A DNA stretch of 64,000 nucleotides from contig NC_088203.1 in the NCBI RefSeq assembly GCF_037126465.1, forward strand, positions 50,424,489 to 50,488,488. The letters run 5' to 3'. The position numbers and the translations under genes were made by a program. Shown piece after piece: positions 33,308 through 45,554 of the stretch (the stretch's first letter is position 1; every line of letters begins with the position of its first letter). Source of the DNA: Ornithodoros turicata (Eukaryota > Arthropoda > Arachnida > Ixodida > Argasidae). The notes under the pieces are model-generated. The model did not search any database. It was not told the DNA's origin and saw nothing but the letters and a program-made list of their open reading frames with translations.

Positions 33308-34645
33308 GGGGCGGATTACTGGCCATTGCATCGGTGCGTCGGCATAACGTGGCAACGCCCACCGTCGGGCAAGCGCGTGCTCCTGACGCACGGTCTGAAG
33401 TGGTCAGTAAGGCCACCGTCGTCTGCTGGGTAGGCGAGCCTCGCCAGCACGAGGAGCAATGACGCTACTCTCGATGGCAGACACAAGTCTGTCAAGCAAA
33501 AAGCCTAAATTTGACGACATTAACTTACTTAAAACTTAAAACTTTGTATTTACTTCTAAGAAATATAAATTTGGTTACCGCGTGGAAAGAAACCTTCTTG
33601 CACATACTTCGCTAGATGAGCACGTAAGACACGAATCAGCCAATGCGAATGCAGTGCAGTGTCATCTGCTGCCGTCATCGGCTCGAAGAGAATCCTTCGG
33701 TGCTCGGAGCTGTCTCTTCTTCTTTTCACGCGCAACATGTGGCGAGGATTAATTGCGTATTTTATTTTGCATTACATTCGTAGAAGACGAGGACGGTGAT
33801 CTGTGCACTATACCCCGCGTGGAAGATTGCTATACTGACGAGGATAAAGTTATTTGGTGAACTTACGGTGTGCTTGCTGAGCTTTTCGAGTGACCTCCTC
33901 CTTTTTAGTTGTACAACTAAACTAAGCAGTTATTCGGGTAAGAGCTCAGGGCGACACACAGCCTGCTGAGGCTTCCAGAGAGTTGCTGGCTACAGCAAGC
34001 AGCCAAGCTGAAAATGTGCGGAGCGGAGGCAGGTGTCGACGGAGGAGGAGGCAGGTGCGACCATACAAATGAATGACCATACAAGCATACAAATGAATAG
34101 CGCAAGTATTGCTAGTTTTTTTTTTATTGTAGTGTCCAAATATTTCATAAATAAATGAATGTCATGTTTGTGCAAGACGAAGTTAATTTCACAATGGTGG
34201 GTTACAAACACACTAACTCAGCTTATGCGGATGATAACATTCCCTACATGGGAAACACTCGATGTCATGTCCATGTTTCCATATACATCCTGTATGTGTA
34301 TACACGAGGCTTTGGACAGTCGGAAGAAGGAAATAAACTGCTCCTCGGACAACCACGTGAAGACAACCTTGTCAACACGAAATGTCCTCGTTGACTTCAC
34401 TGAAGCGGCTCCTTGTTCCACTAGAAACGCGTACACAAGCGCCATTTTCAACGACGAACATCGCAGCGTTTTGCGTCGGCTGACCTCCTCGCCCAATGGC
34501 TACGAACGCCACACGCCCGGCGACGGTGGCAGGCTGCGAGTAAGGTCACTTCTTCCTTCTCACGACGAAGCGGGTCACGTGCAGCACGCGTTACTATGGA
34601 GACGACGCTGCGCTACGCACCGACAAGTGGCCAGTAATCCGCCCC
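33308..34645. mobile_element. TIR element A, copy 2, inside element C
   Basis: Left GGGGCGGATTACTGGCC and right GGCCAGTAATCCGCCCC are perfect inverted termini. The body is collinear with copy 1 (16716-18219) but lacks the equivalent of about 17450-17660, replaced by a short duplication of ATACAAATGAATG. It is non-coding. Confidence 0.8.
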
Positions 34646-35814
34646 AGGTTTCACAAGCCGGGTCCTGCTGCCGGATATGAGCATGCCCCCCTTTTTTCCA
34701 GCCCTTTTGTTAGTAAACTGTGTAGTTCGTATTGTTATCAGTGCATTAACAAGTATTATTAGTAGGTGCTTCTCAGAGTCTTTCAGCGATTCTTTCACAC
34801 TCACAAGGAATATTTTGAGCAAACCATGACACCCCTTGAAATGCGCGTTTCTTATGATTAATACAAACGCAGGTCTCATTGTGAGCGGATGGCTTTAGCT
34901 GCATTGTTGCGTCCAAACACGTGCTCGTACATCCACACCTTGCCTTGCCTTACCACATCCACGGCCTTGAAATCGACTTAGTAGAGCTCATCCGCTGCTC
35001 AGTTGATTAGTTTATGATCATCTTTCTCACATGTGATGCATGCCGGGTTGCCAACAAGCTTGTTATTGGTCCACGTTTCTTGCTGAAGTCGTCGTGTTGA
35101 ACAATGGCCGAAGTAGGAACGCCAGGAGGCACTTCTTAATCTCCTCAACACCTTAGGGAAGTCGACGTTGGTTTCCTTCGCTATTTTTTTCCAGAGCTTA
35201 CACTTCAGCCTATATTTAAGTAAGTGAAGGCACGCGCACAACGTGCCAGTGAATAATGTGACAAATGCTCACGACTAACCGTCACCAAATGTGCGCGTGC
35301 GAAATGAAGGACAGCGGTATGAAAGTGCGTAGCACGCACGGAAACTTCGTTCGGAGCAGCGTTCAAGACATATCTTTTCGTCGTACAGAGGAAATTGTAT
35401 TGGTCACTTTTAATGAGATACCCTACCAATGGTCGCCTTTGCTTTTTAACGCTGGGAAAGGAAATATGAATTAATAATGAAACCGTTGTGTGGGTAATCT
35501 TTTATCTTATTGTGTGTGGGTAATTCATTTATGTGGGTAATCTTTTTGTTCTTACTTCAAACTGTTACAATCGCGAAAATAGAACATGTAGACTGTTTGA
35601 ATTGCAAAATAAACTGTTTTTATCATTCCAGGCTGCTTGGATGAGCATCACCAGCTAACTGTTCGGTGTGGATAGATTAGCAAGCACCACATGAACGTCT
35701 CGGGCTAGTACGTGGTAGTAGCATAGATGTGATTTAGCTGCATATAATGTCTGTTCTGGTCCTCCAAAGCGGATAGGAAACTTCATCACACGAAAAAACG
35801 TTATTTGCCGAATC
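34646..35814. other. interior of element C, unassigned
   Basis: A minus-strand open frame (35241-34999) includes the phrase NNKLVGNPACITCEKDD, but nothing supports a gene. Short repeats of TGTGGGTAAT lie at about 35489-35540. No transposase motif is visible. Confidence 0.25.
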
Positions 35815-36856
35815 AAGCCTCGCGCCCCAGCGTAACTATGTGTAGAGTAGGCGGGACATTAAAAAATATTTTCTCGGCCTTATTAAAAAGTACCTTCTTA
35901 ATTTTTTTATATGCGTTAGTACAGACATTGATCTGTATATCCACCCATTTGGATTTTCCTAAGCCGACCGCTTCATTTTCAAAAATGGTGTTGAAAACGG
36001 CCAACTTTACAAAAAGTACGACGTTTGGGATTAAATGGGGCATGTGGTTGGCCTGCAAAATCATGTGATTTTGAAGTGTGGAAGGTCCAGAACACGCTGA
36101 TTTTTTTTTTTTTACCTATCCAGCTTGTGCGGAAAGTGCCCTTAGCAAGGCTTAAAGTTGTAAGAAATAGCGCCAAAAAAGTAGCCCTGTTTCGTTGGCC
36201 GAAAATAACACACGATGGAAGAACTTGATATTGGCAGAACGTTGGGGCCATGCTTTTCCATTCTGTGTCACTAAAGTCCACCTAGACGCAAAGCCCTGCT
36301 CACTAGGTAACTTTTTTTCGCAGCATGGATTTCGCAATTCTGACGAACTTTGACCCTACCTAAATATACAGCGGTTCAACATACTCCAGTAGAACTCGGG
36401 AAAATATCTTTATTTGCAATAAGGAGCCCATGATAATTTTTGGAAGCGAAACTAAGGGGTGTCGAGCACGACCTTTGGGTGATTCGGCCTGGAATGACCT
36501 ATCAGGAAAGAGACGCGCGAAGCGCATGGACCGTGCTCGTTCCTCCTTTTTTAGCACAGTCCCTCGTGGATGCAGAGTCTAGTTTTTTTCTAATGCAAAC
36601 GTGCCATTCTTCTGCTCAGTCACAATACAATCACAATACAATTCACTTATAATAGAAGGCACTGCGACACTGATGAACGCAGAGGTACGGGTAGTATCGA
36701 GAAGAGGGTACCATCTACTCACAATGGGTTACAAACGTGTTACCCAGGAGCACTGGTGACGTGGTCAATCATTACATGTCGTAGCCTACACGGGAAAATA
36801 TTCCCAACTAGCGACCGCATGTTCCCCTCTTCGAATATGTGAACAAATGTTCCCCT

Positions 36857-38678
36857 CTAGCAAAATAGCTTTTGCGCGAATTCCAACCAAATCTCTTCTG
36901 AGTGAACGCAAAGCATAATACTTTCGTGCCAAGACCGGTTGAAGGTTGATGGACACTTTTTATCGAGAGTTTATGGCCCGAGAAAACTGAAAAATTTCGG
37001 GAAATTTTGGATTTTTTTACGGAACTCTGCAATGTTTTCAGAGCTATTTAAACTGTTTAGCTCTGCTGTGTAGGAGGCATAGAACGTGTTAAAAATATTT
37101 TGAGGCGCGCAGACTTGGAAGAGTACGCAGAAAGAAATCATGAATTTCGGAACTATTGCTTTTTAGCACATATTCAGCCGTCAATTGCACACTGAGGTGG
37201 TCCTGATAAAAATATGAGACACACTGCATTTGATAGTGTGCCCCTTGAACATCTATTTTACAAAGTTTCATCGAAACACTTTTTGTTTTAGCAGCGAAAA
37301 AAATTGTTGAACTTGACCACCCCCGCACTCATCCTGCATTGCCCCTCAAGGCTGCTTCACCCGAAGAGGCATCGCCGCCGCTGCTGCCAAACGCACACGG
37401 GAGCTGCCCAAACCGAAATGCGTTCTTCAGCGAACAAACAAACAAACAAAACAAAACGCTGAAGAAATTAATCTTCCAAGCTTCAGGTTCTCACGAGAAC
37501 GGCCTAACTGCGGCGACCCAGTTCAGTAGCAGCACTGGGCCTAGAGATGTACTTCGGTGACAACGGGCACTGGCGGGCTATTGAATAACCTAATTTGTTC
37601 GAGCGATGACGCACACAACGCTTGGCGCGCGCGCGCCAACACTGACTCTACAGCGCCAGGCAATGATGGGTGTGGGGGATATGTTTAATGATGATAAAAA
37701 GGAAGGGAAAGGTTAGTCATGATGGAGGCTTGCTATTCCCAAAAGCAAAGAGAAACAAACAAATAGGAAGAAGAAACAGAGACACACAAAGTTATGAAGA
37801 AACACAGAGAAAACAGCTCCTTCACTAGTCGACAGCAACGATAACTTCACTCTTTCGGCTATCACCAAAGAACACAATAAGATAAGGGAAGTCCAAGTGA
37901 CGTCATTGAATATAAGGAGCCAGCTCTGGAATACGGTGTCGCCTCCAATCAAAGTGACCCAGATGTAATAGACGCAGACCCGTCGTCGTCGAAGTACATC
38001 CCTGGCTCCAGTGCTCCTTGTGTACGGCGCCACCGCAGAAGGTCGTTCTCATGAGAACCTGAAGATTCGAAAGTTAATTTGTAGATAAAACATGTTTTTT
38101 GCAGGCAACGCAAATCGGTTTGAACAGCTCCCGTATGCGTTTGGCAGCAGTGGCGGGCGGCGATGCGTCTTCGGGTGAAGCAGCCTTGAGGGGCAATGCA
38201 GGATGAGTGCGGGGGTGGTCAAGTTCAACAATTTTTTTCGCTGCTAAAACAAAAAGTGTTTCGATGAAACTTCGTAAAATAAATGTTCAAGGGGCACACT
38301 ATCAAATGCAATTTCTCTCATATTTTTATCAGGACCACCTCAGTGTGCAATTGACGGCTGAATATGTGGTAAAAAGCAATATTTCCGAAATTCACGACTT
38401 CTTTTTGCGTACTCTTCCAAGTCTGCGCGTCTCAAAATATTTTTAACACGTTCTATGCCTCCTACACAGCAGAGCTAAACAGATTAAATAGCTCTGAAAA
38501 CATTGCAGAGTTCCGTAAAAAATTCCAAAATTTCCCGAAATTTTTCAGTTTTCTCGGGGCATAAACTCTCGATAAAAAGTGTCCATCAACCTTCAACTGG
38601 TCTTGGCACGAAAGTATAATGCTTTGCCTTCACTCAGAAGAGATTTGGTTGGAATTCGCGCAAAAGCTATTTTGCTAG
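36857..38678. mobile_element. element D: long-TIR transposon, arms ~0.7 kb, loop ~0.4 kb
   Basis: CTAGCAAAATAGCTTTTGCG at 36857 is matched by CGCAAAAGCTATTTTGCTAG ending at 38678. The arms (about 36857-37555 and 37990-38678) are highly similar throughout. Each arm contains the same 79-codon open frame on the strand pointing outward (37328-37089 minus, 38207-38446 plus), beginning MRGWSSSTIFFAAKTKSVSM and differing at about eight residues. Elements C and D are separated by less than 200 bp. No transposase motif is recognised. Confidence 0.8.
37560..37985. other. loop of element D
   Basis: Contains a (CG)n-like GCGCGCGCGC tract (about 37625), a GGGGGATATGTTTAATGATG repeat-like stretch (about 37675) and one TGACGTCA site (37898-37905). 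No gene. Confidence 0.4.
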
Positions 38679-39252
38679 TTTTTTTTTTTTGCCAGGTAGG
38701 TTACATGTAAAATCGCAATCTTCAAGAGGCGGCCCTGTCGCGAAAAACATTTTTGCGGCAAAAATGAGCCGGTAGTGCATTGGCTGCATGGGAACAATCA
38801 ACCACAATCTATTTGAAAGAAATCGGGGATTGTCGAGCGCAATGTCTGGGACCGAAAAAGGGGGAAAAATAGTCATATATATTCTTTTTAAAAAATATGT
38901 TGACATTTAGCTGGGACACCTTGTGTATATGCTTGACTATTTTTATAGTGAACATACTTCGACCAGCACTACGTTGATTTGCGTACTGACCGTTTACTAG
39001 CACCCACAGTTCTTCGTAAGGAAACCACGTGACATTTGCTGCCGTAACCTCTGCCTAACCGGAATCTTGCGAAGCACGTGGCTGCATGTCTTATGTTCGT
39101 TGGGTGACGACAAACAGGGAAAAACAAAATAAAACTGCTTACTGCTTCCGAAAGCTTGCCTCGTTGATGGTTTCTTTCTTTCACTCTTTGATTTCAACCT
39201 AGATTCTCAAGTTGTTGTGTACAGGAAGCTCGGGACATTTTGTCAGGGAATA

Positions 39253-40051
39253 TACGAGGTGTGGCTGTTAAATAACGAGACTAGAGGGGAAAGTCATGTT
39301 TCTTATTGTGTCATTGCAAGTTAACAGTTATCCTCTTCAAAGTACTGCCCTCCCCTATCTATGCAGCGCTGGACACGCATTGTCCACTATTGGAAGCATT
39401 GTTCAACATCATCCGCTTCAGTAGCGCTGCCATTCTGGCCTTGTGGTTCAGGGAGTTTGGAAATGAGTGGCCTTCAATGTGGACTTTCAGAAACATGTAA
39501 AAGTCGTAAGGAGCTAAATCCAGCGAACAAGAAGGGCGGTCCAGCAGTGGAACCTTCTTGTCGGCAAGAAACTGTACCGACAGTACATTGTGAGCCTGCC
39601 AGAGCCTGAGCCTCTTCTTCCTTATTCTTTCCCTGAAATGTTCACCATCTTTCCTATCATAGAAATGCTTAATCGGCGATCCTCGCGAACAATTTCAGTA
39701 ATTTTTAGAACATTCTGTGGTGCTGTCATGGTCTTCAACATCCCCCGGCAAACCATTTCTGTCATTCAAACACCGGCGCACATGACATCGCATTTGCACA
39801 ATACACTTCTTGCAACCGTTTTAGTAACTCATTTTGTGACTTTTTTTTCTAATTTCACAAGGAATTTCTGCTGCTCCAGTTTGACGCGATCCACGATCCC
39901 GGCAAGAAGCCCGCGTCGCATGTACCTCTGAGAACCTCCTGCACAAATATAACAAACGAAATCGAGGTTTCCCGGTCGGGAAACGCACGAAGACTACAAA
40001 ACGCTGAGTCTCGTCCCGTCCGAGTCTCGTTATTTAATAGTGCACCTCGTA
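39253..40051 (-). mobile_element. mariner-like element, internally deleted
   Basis: TIRs TACGAGGTG..GTTAAATAACGAGACT (left) and the inverse at the right (ending CACCTCGTA) are flanked by TA. On the minus strand an N-terminal-like part (NVLKITEIVREDRRLSIKHF, about 39690) is followed directly by the C-terminal part: LSVQFLADKKVPLLDRP, SLDLAPYDFYMFLKVHIEG with the third catalytic D-type motif, and CFQ-stop-WTMRVQRCI. The middle with the first two catalytic aspartates is missing. One TAG and frameshifts are present. It cannot be autonomous. Confidence 0.75.
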
Positions 40052-41940
40052 TACTCCGATGGTAGGTGGTTCAACTCAATTGTCATTTAGCTAAACTATG
40101 GCTTATTCTGTCCAGTGTATCTCGCTGCGCATCTTATTTGTTATGTAATTACTTTGCTCCTTATGTAGCTCGTGTAGCTAACTGCTTATAAAGGAGCACG
40201 GTACCAGCGATAAAACACGAAATGTCATAGTATATTGGTGTTGCAGCGGCATTCGCGCGTACAGGACATGCTTGGACCCTCAAGGGTCTAACCTCTGCCT
40301 GTAGCACCGCAATAATAATATCTCTGCACGCACGCTATAATAATATTAATAATAATTCTTTGCTGATAGTGTGCCTGCAAATCAAAGAGCGATATTAAAC
40401 GATACGAGCAACTTATTTATCTAGACATGATAAACAAGACTTTCATGCACGAGACCGCACTTCTTCAGGCTACAAAAATACGAACATGGTACAGGCACAT
40501 ATATACAGTTGACGGGGGAGTTTTGACATGAGAGGCTAATAGGGTGATGGGAAAGATGCAAATATAAATACAAAAGCAGGGGTATCAGAAGCGCAACATA
40601 ACGCGAGCCCAAGGGATTACACAGGAAGCGAGGATGCACGAAGGTGATGTTCGAGGAATTCAGAATAAAAAATGTGGTTATGGCGACGGAATGAGGACAT
40701 AGGTGCGCAGCACAAAGGAAGGTGGCTTTTACTGTGGATCAATAGAACAACGGAGTCATATATATAGAAAAAGAAGGAAAGCGTCGCACTTGTGGTATTA
40801 ACCACAAAATGATTGAATGGAATTGATTCGACAGTTCCTAGAACAGCATGTTCAATTCATTTTATTCACCTTTTCGGCGGCATAAGTGCGCTCGTAACGG
40901 TAGGTGCCTAATGTAGGTATGCCCTATGACTTGCTAAGTGTCTGCTTGGGGTGGTCCCCCAGTGATATTCCGTGTCACCTGTCATCCTACGCTCACTTGT
41001 TCTGAAATCTTTGACCTATACACTTCGCACGTTAATCATTTCACCATATGTGCATGTGTTTGTATTCCCACCGTTTCGTAGACGCCCTGGGATGTGCAGT
41101 CCGACTCTGTCGCGGCTCACATTCCCATCTTTTCCGTTTACCTCATCACCATGATCATCAGGTTATATTACACAGTCACAAATTGAACCTATTGACATAC
41201 AGATAAGGGTATGATTGTTGAACATATAGTGCGATAGACTTGCCGTTGCCCGGCTAAGCGTAGCCGTCTACGGCAAACATGCCTTCTTTCTTGAATATAT
41301 TATTTCCATAATTTCCAACAGTAACACATCATTAAAAAGTTATCCTATCTCAAGTCGTCAAGAGCACTAGAATTCAAGAGTCTTCTGCATGAATACTTGA
41401 TCTGTTCCTGGTGTCTAACACCTTTGACTGGAAATGGGACTGCCAGGTACTTGGTGGCCAGGGGGTGGTGTGGTGGATCACAAGACGGTTCTTTTGAGAT
41501 GCGCCAGATAAAGTTACGTAAGCATGATAGAGCTGAAACCCAGACATTGTATGATTTTTCTAGACCAGATCCTTCTATATTTTAGAACCTGGAGTACCAC
41601 GAGGAATGTTAGTAGCGCCTGTAATTTCTTCAACGGCACAGTAAGTACTCGTATATGTATAAGAAACTTCGTGCCAAGGAAGACTCGCAAGGTTTACCCT
41701 TCGGGGACCATGGATAACACAAGATATTTTGCATCTCAAACGTGGCATGACCAAGATTAGACGGCAAAGTAAACTAACCTTTGTTTCAGGTTTGAGGAAT
41801 GTTCTAAAGAAGGAAATTAAATGAGGCTAAAAAGAAATAGCTTAGCTACGTCCTACATTCCTTATTGCGTATGTTGCCCAGAAATTGCCCAGTATATACT
41901 ATGTTGCGTATGTTGTCCAGAAAATGTGGCGTACGATTGG
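40052..41940. other. no supported gene; simple (AAT)n tract
   Basis: AATAATAATATC and AATAATATTAATAATAATTC lie at about 40310-40360, after GGACCCTCAAGGGTCTAACC, a hairpin-like LINE-3'-end-like sequence. ACACCTTGTGTA at 38914 upstream is a solitary MITE end. Nothing else is recognised. Confidence 0.3.
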
Positions 41941-42250
41941 TATGGAGCAAAACAGGAACATTATGACGCACAAGAAAGAATATATTTCCCGCATCGTGCT
42001 ATATTGTTCCGGTCCAGCTACGGAAGTTCTCTCGAGTATGTTTTTTTAGAGAGAAGACGACTCCTACAAATCGCTGATACTACTCTCTCGGACACGCCTG
42101 TTGTTCCATTGGTCATCCACGGAATGTCCCCGGACCTACAGCGACATGTTCAAGTCGGGCACATGTTATACTGCTGCGAGGAACTATGCGTTAAGCGCCC
42201 TGCCTTCCAAGCCAAATCGGGCAGGGCGCCACAGAGGAAATCACAAACTG
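41940..42250 (+). pseudogene. LTR-retrotransposon gag-like fragment
   Basis: YVFLERRRLLQIADTTLSD and VVPLVIHGMSPDLQRHVQVG follow the E..F.R...L...DP......V..I..GL...L...V pattern of arthropod gag proteins with zinc knuckles. A frameshift lies near 42160. The frame then runs into unrelated LINE sequence, so the two fragments are fused by chance or rearrangement. Confidence 0.45.
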
Positions 42251-42309
42251 TATGTATGTCGGTTACATGTCGAACAAAGGCTTCGCCAACATCGTACCAG
42301 CTGCAAAGT

Positions 42310-42650
42310 AGCTTCGTGAAGAAGACACACCTGTACAAATGCCTTGGGGTCCCCATCCCGTCCGAGTTGAGATGGAATTATCATGTGCGCTTAATAGGCA
42401 TCAAAGTCAAGAGAAAGCTTTTCTATCTTAGAAGAACACTGCACTATGGTACTGCTTTGGTGAGAGTACCGGTGTATAGAACACTCCTGTTACCGTTCGT
42501 CACATACGCAGATCTAACTTGGGCCCCCTTTACGCGACTCTTTTGCGAGTTTCTTTCGAATTATCGCCACTATATCTGCGTATTATGTGTACATATTATA
42601 ATTATTGTACCTTCTGGGGCCAGGAGTATTCTGAAATAAATAAATACTTT
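42310..42650 (+). pseudogene. LINE RT 3' fragment with A-rich tail
   Basis: YKCLGVPIPSELRWNYHV and KRKLFYLRRTLHYG followed by LLPFVTYADLTWAP match the end of the RT domain in Jockey/CR1-like LINEs. After the stop at 42639 the sequence ends in AAATAAATAAATAC, a typical LINE tail. The 5' portion is missing. Confidence 0.6.
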
Positions 42651-43600
42651 ATATTTTCTGTTTGATATTCCGGATTTCTTCCTTCTACAGATTGCTCACG
42701 TGCAGATTGTAATCAGCAATTCTGTTGCTTCCGTTGGTAAGCTGCAATTAACATATATCTCACGCTCATAGATCAACACCGACTTAAACATTTCTATTGC
42801 AATTCCCCGTAACCGGGCTTTGCAACCTAGAACGTGAAGGGTGCTCAAATCAAGGGAAGGATGAGCACATATCAACAATATCACTACAGAAAGGCAAAAC
42901 TGGCTGCTCGAACATGTTTTTAGTGATGAAAGAAGGAAGTCACTGGAAAGGTTAGCCAGCTGTTCCAGCCTCAGAACATCAATTGCCATATCGTCTTCGT
43001 CGTTATCACAGTAAACATGTCCCAAGATCAGAGTGCTGATCTCAACGCGTCGTAGAATATCAGAGCTGGTCCTAGGTGTGCCATTCATTTGGTGCAGTAG
43101 GTGACACTCGAGGTGCACCTTGCATGCAGAGCAAAGAAAAGGCACGCTCATGGGTTAATTGCAAGTGAGTAATCACGTGATGAATAGCACTGAAATCTGC
43201 GGCAGGAGGCGATCATATCGCATAGCGCCGAGATACGGAACGTCCTGTGCCTGTCCTTGCGGGTAGCTAGCGGGACGAGAAATATTACTTTGTTCAGTTT
43301 ACCTGCTCAGACTCCCTGAATACATGTGTTTTGTTTTTAGGTCGGTCCTTGTACCGGATTGTCATTTTTTGTGAAACAAAGGGTGGTCCAGCGTAAAATT
43401 CTCTGCCTCCGAAGAGGATGACTGTCTACGATACATGGAGCATTTCTCGTGGAAAGGACAGAAATGCGCGATTCTGTCGCACTGCTTTTGAGTTTCAAAA
43501 GACCTACCTGAATGTCTCAAAATAAATGGAGTAAGAAACATAGACTTTGCAGTGATTCAGAGCTGATACTTCAATCAATTCCTCGCTTGGCGTATTTTTT
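42651..43600. other. no supported gene
   Basis: A 151-codon minus-strand frame (43151-42696) begins MSVPFLCSACKVHLECHLLH. It has no match I can name. About 60 bp (GAAGTCACTGGAAAGGTTAGCCAGC at 42929) recur diverged at about 60745, so this is repeat sequence. Confidence 0.3.
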
Positions 43601-43900
43601 TCTTTGCGTAATCGAAAGAAACGTGGACAGCTCACCATTCGTTTTGTATTGCAGGCGAGCAGTGCTGTCGCACTTAACGGAGAACGCGTAACAAGCAACA
43701 TATAGTACCTGTTTTTGCTTCGAAAGCGAATTATCTTTCGGATTACCTTTCGTCGGGGCAGCACCGCTTGCGGTGCTGCTCCGGGAAATACTTTTTCTTT
43801 CACCTTTCGGATTGGGATTTTCTATGTCTTTTATATTTCTCTCTGCTTCCTTTTTAACCGCTGCGCTTATTTTCCGCTGTGGAGAAAGCAATAGGAACGA
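43600..43900 (-). other. peptide module copy (LYVACYA type)
   Basis: Read leftward from about 43735, KQKQVLYVACYAFSVKC then STARLQYKTNGE match the module at 44755-44860 and those in elements B1 and B2. A GGTGAG follows at the same place. Sequence upstream on this strand is Lys/Ser-rich. The host element is not delimited. Confidence 0.5.
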
Positions 43901-44079
43901 GCAGCCAGATTTTATTGCGGTAGTTAACGAATATGAAAGGAATCGGTATGCAACTGTTTTCTGTGTATGTGCAATAAAGAAGGAAATGTTGACACGGTTG
44001 AATGCGTCAGCACATTAAAAAATAAAAGAAAAATAGAAAGGATGTTTCATCCGAGAAGTGCTCTGGCGCTGTTCTAAAG

Positions 44080-45340
44080 TTGTCCTCACATAGAGTCTGT
44101 GGATGCTCTGAGGATACCGTGGGGACGCTATATTAGTGCCAAAATGACATGTTGAGGATGATTTGATGATTAGATTCACCCTCCTGGGGATGTCACCCCC
44201 GTCCCTGTATGATGCTCTTAGGATATCCCTGGGATGGCAGTGTGTTGTCGTACACCTCACAGTGAGCCACTTAGCGTCCCACCGCTGACCGCAAAAGATT
44301 CCACAGAGGGCGCAGTCCCTAAGAACACACTGTCGTCCCTGGGATATCCTGCGATTATCATACCAGGACAGGCAGGACGTCCGCAGAAGGGCGAAATCGG
44401 TCCTCAGGGTATCCCTCAAGTGTTAAAATGGGACTCTCACATGTCCTTACGATATTCTTTTGGTTGTCCCTAGGAGGTCATCAAGGACCGATATAGGAGA
44501 GTGTGATGACGCAGCAGGGGCATAATCTACCATCGTCTTGTTGTACCTTATTTGTTTTCGTCAGAAACCACATGCAGTCCTGACAACTGTTTGGTTTCAC
44601 TGATTTATATTGACAAACTGCCGGGTAAGGTGTAGTACTTTCCATAACGGAAATAAGCGCGGCGACTTAAAAAGACAGAAATCTAGAAGACAAAAAGAAA
44701 GAAAAATGCCCGGAGCACACAACGGCCGAGAAACCCAATTCGAAAGGTATTGGAATTCCCTTCCTAGGAAAAATCAGACACTGTGCATTGCTTGCTATGC
44801 GGTCCTCCGTAGGTTCGAAAGTACTGCTCGCCTCCGACACAAAACAAAGGGTGAGCTATTGAAGTTTAATTACATTTAGCAAACACACACTACAAGTGTC
44901 AACTTGCAAGCAATGTTTCTTACTCCTTTGGTTTGAGACATCCGGGTAGGACCTTCAAAAGTCAAAAGCAGTGCTACCGAATCGCGCTTTTCTGTCTTTT
45001 CCGCGGTAAATGCTCCAAGTATCAAGGTGCTTTGTGCGTTTTCGGAGAGCAGCGTCTCTTCTGACGAATGTGATTCAGTCCCTGGGATGGGCCCAGAAAG
45101 CCAAAACAAATGTGTCACTCAATATTTACAGCCTTAGCAGGAAAATGGAACAAGAAGGCATTTCTCGTCCCTTGAGCTACCTACCGGGACTGGCACAGGA
45201 TGTACCTGAATGACTCTTCACGGACAATCCGCGAAGATCAACCTCAGGACATTCTGGGAATAAATCGAAGGACGAGGACAAGATGACACTGTGAGGACAT
45301 CCTGGGGACCGTCTGTGTTCTTGGGGGTACGCAAGGTGCC
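44080..45340. mobile_element. word-repeat element (GTCCCTGGGATATCC words)
   Basis: GTCCTCACA at 44082 is matched by TGTGAGGAC at 45290. Words such as AGGATATCCCTGGGAT, GTCCCTGGGATATCCT, GGTCCTCAGGGTATCC and CCCTGGGATGGGC recur in both orientations, mainly in 44090-44500 and 45070-45330. The interior carries the LCIACYA peptide module on the plus strand (44755-44860). Exact ends are uncertain. Confidence 0.5.
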
Positions 45341-45554
45341 GTTAGGGTTCCTGTATTGTCCTCCTCGTTCCTCTCCAGAGAGGGTTGTGCCACCCTTTGG
45401 AAGCCTTCTCGCCGACACCGAGCTCCGTTCGCCATGTTCGGGCAACACAGCAAGGAACGTTCTATCTGATGCCCTTCGTTGGTGGTTGGATACGGTAGCG
45501 TTGGTCCTGTTTTTTTCGCACTGTTATTTCAGTGTACGTACCACGCACTGCAGC

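Larger units (their letters stand above)
32515..36690. mobile_element. element C: long-TIR transposon, arms ~0.7 kb
   Basis: The segment 32591-33260 is the diverged reverse complement of about 35815-36499. Landmarks are GGTCATTCCAGGCC at 32591 against GGCCTGGAATGACC ending at 36499, and TTTTTGAAAATGAAGCGGTCGG at about 33102 against its inverse near 35970. Complementarity resumes further out (GCAGAAGGATGGCAC at 32565; GTGCCATTCTTCTGC at 36601) to about 32515/36690, the right arm having about 95 extra bases. The centre contains TIR element A copy 2 and unassigned sequence. No transposase is recognised. Confidence 0.75.

Noticed and set aside
42696..43151. 151-codon minus-strand frame with a STLILG phrase also seen antisense near 45030
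   Set aside because: The shared phrase lies on opposite strands relative to the neighbouring peptide module in the two places, so the coding reading is inconsistent; part of the DNA is a dispersed repeat.
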